From: 62-47 sp049647485
GTDB taxonomy: Bacteria > Pseudomonadota > Alphaproteobacteria > Rhizobiales > Xanthobacteraceae
NCBI GenBank assembly: GCA_049647485.1
Contig: JBARXT010000105.1
Span: 1 to 27,686 of the forward strand
DNA: 27,686 nucleotides
Direction: 5' to 3'
Part shown: positions 22,619 to 27,686 of the stretch, piece by piece
How positions within the stretch are numbered: position 1 is the stretch's first letter
How the letters are laid out: every line of letters starts with the position of its first letter
Position numbers and translations under genes: made by a program
The notes under the pieces: model-generated
The model's input: the letters and a program-made list of their open reading frames with translations, nothing else
The model's database searches: none
What the model was told of the DNA's origin: nothing

Positions 22619-24277
22619 ATGGAAGCCTTTCTGATTGCCTACATGGCGCCCATCATGTTTGCGGCGCTGGTGATATTTCTGCTGCTCGGATATCCGGTGG
22701 CATTCTCGCTCGGCGCGGTCGGCCTGATCTTCGCCTTTATCGGCATCGAATTGGGTGAGTTTCAGCCCAACTTCCTGCAGGCGCTGCCTGAACGCGTCTA
22801 CGGCGTGATGAATAACGACACGCTGCTGGCCATTCCATTTTTCACATTCATGGGGCTGGTGCTGGAGCGATCCGGCATGGCCGAGGATCTGCTCGACACC
22901 GTCGGCCAATTGTTCGGCACGGTTCGCGGCGGCCTCGCCTTCGCGGTGGTCTTCGTTGGCGCCCTCCTCGCCGCCACCACCGGCGTGGTCGCGGCTTCGG
23001 TCATCTCCATGGGCCTGATCTCGCTGCCGATCATGCTGCGCTACGGCTACGATCGCCGCGTCGCGAGCGGCGTCATCGCGGCATCGGGAACGCTGGCGCA
23101 AATCATCCCGCCCTCGCTGGTGCTGATCGTCATGGCTGACCAGCTCGGCCGTTCGGTCGGTGACATGTACGAGGGCGCGTTCATTCCGGGCCTGGTGCTC
23201 ACGGGACTTTATGCGCTCTACATCCTCCTTATCGCATTGATCTTCCCGAAGGCTGCTCCCGGCCTGCCTGCCGATGCTATCGGATTCCGCGAGGACAGCG
23301 GCAACCGCGGCCTGACCTCGCTCGCGGTTCTCGCCGCCGTCAGCGTCGTCTTCGCCTGGTTCATGATGCGGCATTCGGAATCGCGCGGGGCCGACTTCGT
23401 CGTCATCAGCATGATGTTCGGGATATTGTTCGCATTCGGCGTCGCCGTGGTCGACTGGGTCACGGATCGCCTGTTTGGATTTCGCTTCCTGTCCAGAATC
23501 GCGCGGCAAACCACGTTCGTCATGGTTCCGCCGCTGTTCCTGATCTTCCTCGTGCTCGGCACCATCTTCATCGGCGTCGCAACACCGACCGAGGGCGGCG
23601 CCATGGGCGCGACCGGCGCCCTGCTGCTCGGCGCCATGAAGCGACGGCTATCGTGGGATCTGATCCGGCAGGCCGCAGAGGCGACCGCGAAACTGTCGGC
23701 CTTCGTCGTTTTCATTCTGGTCGGCGCGCGCGTCTTTTCGCTGACGTTCTATGGCGTCAACGGCCACGTCTGGGTCGAACACCTGCTGACATCACTGCCC
23801 GGCGGCCAGATCGGCTTCCTGATCTTCGTCAACGTCCTCGTATTCTTCCTGGCCTTCTTCCTCGATTTCTTCGAACTGGCCTTCATCATCATTCCGCTGC
23901 TTGGCCCCGCGGCCGAGAAGCTTGGGATCGACCTGATCTGGTTTGGTGTCATCCTCGGCGTCAACATGCAGACGTCGTTCATGCATCCGCCGTTCGGCTT
24001 CGCGTTGTTCTATCTTCGCTCGGTCGCACCAAAGGAAAGCTATATCGACCGCATCACCGGCAAGCGGATGGAGCCGGTGACGACGGGCCAGATTTACTGG
24101 GGCGCCGTGCCGTTCGTGGTTATCCAGGTCATCATGGTCCTGCTGGTGATCCTCTTCCCCTCGATGGTGATGCACTACAAGGGGGTGGCGTCCAATATCG
24201 ATCCGAACAACGTGAAGATCGAAGTGCCGCAGATCGAAATCCCTCCGCTCGATTTCGGACCGCCGAAAATCCAGTAG
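22619..24277 (+). CDS. TRAP transporter large permease subunit (DctM family)
   Basis: A 552-residue membrane protein, the ion-coupled translocation subunit that works with DctQ and a periplasmic binding protein to import organic acids with sodium. It has about a dozen hydrophobic segments. Family features are LLGYPVAFSLGAVGL near the N-terminus, ASGTLAQIIPPSLVLIVMAD, VATPTEGGAMGATGALLLG and FGVILGVNMQTSFMHPPFGFALFYLRSVAP. Length exceeds the usual 425-450 residues of DctM because of an expanded central cytoplasmic/hydrophobic region (about 205-300), as in the COG4664 (FcbT3/TakM) branch. The C-terminus carries a short Pro/Ile-rich tail (EVPQIEIPPLDFGPPKIQ). Its stop is 17 bases from a strong terminator. 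Confidence 0.93.
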   Translation: MEAFLIAYMAPIMFAALVIFLLLGYPVAFSLGAVGLIFAFIGIELGEFQPNFLQALPERVYGVMNNDTLLAIPFFTFMGLVLERSGMAEDLLDTVGQLFGTVRGGLAFAVVFVGALLAATTGVVAASVISMGLISLPIMLRYGYDRRVASGVIAASGTLAQIIPPSLVLIVMADQLGRSVGDMYEGAFIPGLVLTGLYALYILLIALIFPKAAPGLPADAIGFREDSGNRGLTSLAVLAAVSVVFAWFMMRHSESRGADFVVISMMFGILFAFGVAVVDWVTDRLFGFRFLSRIARQTTFVMVPPLFLIFLVLGTIFIGVATPTEGGAMGATGALLLGAMKRRLSWDLIRQAAEATAKLSAFVVFILVGARVFSLTFYGVNGHVWVEHLLTSLPGGQIGFLIFVNVLVFFLAFFLDFFELAFIIIPLLGPAAEKLGIDLIWFGVILGVNMQTSFMHPPFGFALFYLRSVAPKESYIDRITGKRMEPVTTGQIYWGAVPFVVIQVIMVLLVILFPSMVMHYKGVASNIDPNNVKIEVPQIEIPPLDFGPPKIQ

Positions 24278-24294
24278 CGTTTCACGCTAAAGAA

Positions 24295-24322
24295 AAAGCC
24301 CGGAGCTTGCGCTCCGGGCTTT
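24295..24322. terminator. bidirectional rho-independent terminator between dctM and the first binding-protein gene
   Basis: AAAGCCCGGAGC (24295-24306) pairs perfectly with GCTCCGGGCTTT (24311-24322) around the loop TTGC. A-runs on one side and T-runs on the other give U-tracts on both strands. It lies 17 bases after the dctM stop and 24 bases after the binding-protein stop. Confidence 0.93.
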
Positions 24323-24346
24323 CTGCTTGTGGGAACGAAGTGCGGA

Positions 24347-25432
<1,086 letters not shown>

Positions 25433-25552
25433 CAATAGTCCTCCCAAATGGAATCGTATGATTGCGATCGTCCTCTTGCCGGGACTGTTGCGTCAGATTG
25501 ACGCAAACCCGGCGGTAAATCCACATCGATCGAAGCGGGTGCGCAACAAAAA

Positions 25553-25579
25553 GCCCGGCCATCCTTGGGATGGCCGGGC
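25553..25579 (-). terminator. rho-independent terminator after binding-protein paralogue 2
   Basis: GCCCGGCCATCC (25553-25564) pairs perfectly with GGATGGCCGGGC (25568-25579) around a 3-base loop. On the minus strand the hairpin is followed by TTTTTGTTG, a proper U-tract. It lies 22 bases after the stop at 25602, so the two binding-protein genes are probably separate transcripts. Confidence 0.9.
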
Positions 25580-25601
25580 CGGATCGTCAGAAAAGCCTCG
25601 A

Positions 25602-26690
25602 TCAGTGGCGCGTACGCGACCGGATCATGAAGCTGTCATAGGTGTACTCAGCCACCTGCCACCACAGATACTCGTCGCCGCGATACGTCTGCATGGCGTC
25701 GATGGCCTTCTTGAATTCCGGGTTCTTGCCGGAAAGCTCAGCCCACAGTTCGTTGGTGGCCTTGAGACAGGCCTCCATGATCTCGGTGCTGAAGGGGCGA
25801 AGCTGGGCACCGTTCGCCACCAGCCGCTTCAGCGCAGCCGGGTTCTGCATGTCGTAGCGCGCGGTCATCCACATATTGGTGTTGGCCGCCGCGTTCTGGA
25901 TCACCGCCTGATAATTCTTCGGCAGCGAATTCCACTTCTCCAGATTGCAGAAGGCGTGGACGGTCGGTCCACCTTCCCACCAGCCCGGATAGTAGTAGTA
26001 CTTGGCGACCTTCTGGAAGCCGAGCTTCTCGTCGTCATACGGACCGACCCATTCGGCCGCGTCGATGGTGCCCTTTTCCAGCGACGGATAGATGTCGCCG
26101 CCCGCGAGCTGCTGCGGCACCACGCCGACCTTTTGCAGAACCTGACCGGCAATGCCGCCGATACGCATCTTGAGACCGGACAGATCGGCGACCGTCTTGA
26201 TCTCCTTCCGGAACCAGCCGCCCATCTGGGTGCCGGTGTTGCCGCAAGGAACGCCATAGACGCCGAACTTCTTGAAGAATTCGTTGGCGAGTTCGTTACC
26301 GCCGCCCTGATAGAGCCACGAGTTCTGTTGACGGGTATTGAGGCCGAACGGCACCGAAGCGAAGATCGCGAAGGTCGGATCCTTGCCGACGTAATAGTAC
26401 GAAACGGTGTGCGACATCTCGACGGTGTTCTTCGACGTGGCGTCGAAGGCTTGCAGACCCGGAACGATTTCGCCGGCCTGGAAGACCTGGATCTGGAATT
26501 TGTTGTCGGTCATCTCCGCGACCTGCTTGGCGAAGTATTCGCCAGCGCCGTAGATCGTATCGAGCGATTTCGGGAAGCTCGAAGTCATACGCCACTTGAG
26601 TTCGGGCGACGACTGGGCGATGGCCGGCGATGCGACCGCAGCAACCGCGGCCCCCGTAGCCGATACTTTCAGAAAATCACGACGCTTCAT
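25602..26690 (-). CDS. TRAP transporter substrate-binding protein, TakP-like (paralogue 2)
   Basis: A 362-residue paralogue of the neighbouring binding protein, nearly collinear with it. It has the same Tat signal MKRRDFLKVS with cleavage after Ala25 (AIA then QSSPELKW) and the same binding motifs, including MGGWFRKEI with Gln155, AEWVGPYDDEKLGF with Glu213-Trp214, and YYYYPGWWEGGP. It looks closer to TakP of Rhodobacter than paralogue 1 does in several segments (SFPKSLDTIYGAGE, SHTVSYYYVGKDPTFAIFASVPF, GGPTVH, RPFSTEIMEAC). AAGGAG seven bases before the ATG at 26690 marks the start. Two such genes beside a single dctQM pair suggest a shared permease serving two ligand specificities, but this is inference. 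Confidence 0.93.
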   Translation of the reverse strand: MKRRDFLKVSATGAAVAAVASPAIAQSSPELKWRMTSSFPKSLDTIYGAGEYFAKQVAEMTDNKFQIQVFQAGEIVPGLQAFDATSKNTVEMSHTVSYYYVGKDPTFAIFASVPFGLNTRQQNSWLYQGGGNELANEFFKKFGVYGVPCGNTGTQMGGWFRKEIKTVADLSGLKMRIGGIAGQVLQKVGVVPQQLAGGDIYPSLEKGTIDAAEWVGPYDDEKLGFQKVAKYYYYPGWWEGGPTVHAFCNLEKWNSLPKNYQAVIQNAAANTNMWMTARYDMQNPAALKRLVANGAQLRPFSTEIMEACLKATNELWAELSGKNPEFKKAIDAMQTYRGDEYLWWQVAEYTYDSFMIRSRTRH

Positions 26691-26895
26691 TCAGCTTCTC
26701 CTTGCTTGCGTTTCGCTTACGCTTTTTTGCCACCGCCGGTGCGAATCCGGCGGCAATTCGAAGGCGACCGGAGGGCGCGCTCTGGCGCCTGTCTAACACG
26801 GAACTATCACGGCAGAAACGCATCCCGAACCGTTGTCGGGGAAATTCAACGAAAGTCTGATGCGCTTTCAGCGGTGCGACAAGCGGCCCGAAACC
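26691..26895. other. intergenic region upstream of binding-protein paralogue 2
   Basis: These 205 bases should contain the paralogue 2 promoter. An inverted repeat CCGCCGG-tgcgaat-CCGGCGG (26733-26753) is followed on the minus strand by an A-run rather than a T-run, so it is not a standard terminator of the upstream Mrp gene. No other feature is clear. Confidence 0.4.
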
Positions 26896-27686
26896 TCAGT
26901 CTGCCGCCATCGCCAGCACGTCTTTAAGCTGGTCGCGCACCTGCGTGGCGATGGCGCGATAAATCGCCGCGTGCGGGCCGTCGGGCTCACTCACCACCAC
27001 CGGGGTGCCGGCATCAGAGGTCGCCCGAATCGACATATGCAGCGGCACCTCGCCGAGGAACGGCACGCCAAGCCGCTCCGCCTCGTGCCGCGCCCCGCCA
27101 TGGCCGAAAATGTCCGACCGCGTGCCGCATTCCGGGCACTGGAAGTAGCTCATATTCTCGACGATGCCGAGCACCGGCACGTTCACCTTCTTGAACATCG
27201 CGAGCCCGCGCCGGGCATCGATCAGAGCGAGATCCTGTGGTGTCGACACGATCACCGCGCCCTTGAGCGGCACGTTCTGCGCCAGCGTCAACTGGGCATC
27301 GCCGGTGCCCGGCGGCATATCGACGACGAGAACATCGAGTTTGCCCCACGCCACCTCGCGCAGCATCTGGGTGATCGCCGACATCACCATCGGACCGCGC
27401 CAGATCATGGCGGTCTCTTCCTCGACCAGGAAGCCGATCGACATGATCGACAGGCCGAAGCGCTCGATCGGGATCATCTTCTTGTGCTCGTTCACGACCG
27501 GCTTGTCATGAATGGCGGTGAGCCGCGGCACCGAAGGGCCATAGATGTCGGCATCCATCAGCCCTACCCGCAGGCCGAGATCGCGCAGACCTAGTGCCAG
27601 GTTGAGCGCCGTGGTCGATTTGCCGACCCCGCCCTTGCCCGACGCCACCGCGACGATCGCGGCGATGCCAGGGATCGGCGCCTGCT
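26896..27686 (-). CDS. apbC: Mrp/ApbC-family iron-sulfur cluster carrier, C-terminal part (cut by window edge)
   Basis: A P-loop ATPase of the Mrp/NBP35 group that binds and transfers [4Fe-4S] clusters to apoproteins in the cytoplasm. The 5' end lies beyond the right edge: the frame is open to base 27686 and reads IPGIAAIVAVASGKGGVGKST, the usual deviant Walker A. Further motifs are GLMDADIYGPSVPRL, MIWRGPMV, DVLVVDMPPGTGDAQL and the cluster-binding CPEC in ENMSYFQCPECG. The annotated GTG at 27648 would be an internal codon and not the start. The N-terminal DUF59 domain often present in this family would lie outside the window. It is upstream of the binding-protein gene on the same strand, 205 bases away. 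Confidence 0.93.
   Translation of the reverse strand, partial: QAPIPGIAAIVAVASGKGGVGKSTTALNLALGLRDLGLRVGLMDADIYGPSVPRLTAIHDKPVVNEHKKMIPIERFGLSIMSIGFLVEEETAMIWRGPMVMSAITQMLREVAWGKLDVLVVDMPPGTGDAQLTLAQNVPLKGAVIVSTPQDLALIDARRGLAMFKKVNVPVLGIVENMSYFQCPECGTRSDIFGHGGARHEAERLGVPFLGEVPLHMSIRATSDAGTPVVVSEPDGPHAAIYRAIATQVRDQLKDVLAMAAD

Noticed and set aside
26733..26753. rho-independent terminator for the Mrp/ApbC gene
   Set aside because: The hairpin is followed by an A-run on the relevant strand, not a T-run.

Overview
The window looks like chromosomal, mostly housekeeping DNA from an alphaproteobacterium, most likely of the Nitrobacteraceae/Bradyrhizobiaceae group (Bradyrhizobium, Rhodopseudomonas, Nitrobacter or Afipia type). 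The basis is the high GC content with strong GC3 bias, the protein types present (DUF2865 and DUF2059 proteins, class II DAHP synthase, TakP-like TRAP binding proteins, plastid-like glutathione reductase) and the style of the intergenic palindromes. The genus cannot be fixed from sequence alone. I found no rRNA, tRNA, CRISPR, prophage, transposase or recognisable defence or biosynthetic island.

Layout. 1-3089 (minus): an Atm1-type ABC exporter, phosphatidylserine decarboxylase (psd) and a truncated phosphatidylserine synthase (pssA), a probable operon for phosphatidylethanolamine synthesis. 3320-4952 (plus): a LOG-family phosphoribohydrolase and an exported class A acid phosphatase. 5013-9097 (minus): a VOC protein, citramalate synthase (cimA) overlapping a GNAT acetyltransferase by ATGA, a palindromic REP pair, and cysS with an AT-richer internal patch. 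9098-9598 is a 501-base gap with two related large palindromes. 9599-11278 (plus): two exported proteins of unknown function (a small four-cysteine protein and a DUF2865 protein). 11279-11727 is a gap packed with several repeat types. 11728-15281 (minus): nadE, dgkA and class II aroG, the last two separated by one base. 15461-16366 (plus): an alpha/beta hydrolase. 16416-19089 (minus): gor, a DUF2059 protein and rpiA. 19261-21772 (plus): a phosphoglycolate phosphatase, a small lipoprotein and moaA. 22009-26690: a TRAP transporter whose two permease genes (plus) face two tandem paralogous binding-protein genes (minus), separated by a bidirectional terminator. 26896-27686 (minus): a truncated Mrp/ApbC iron-sulfur carrier.

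Functionally this is central metabolism (phospholipid, branched-chain and aromatic amino acids, NAD, pentose phosphate, molybdopterin, glutathione) plus one uptake system, probably for 2-oxoacids. No new system is evident. The observations most worth checking are the two-binding-protein TRAP locus, the palindrome families at 7.5, 9.4 and 11.3-11.7 kb, the compositional patch in cysS, a possible 12-codon upstream ORF overlapping the moaA start, and the small exported cysteine protein.
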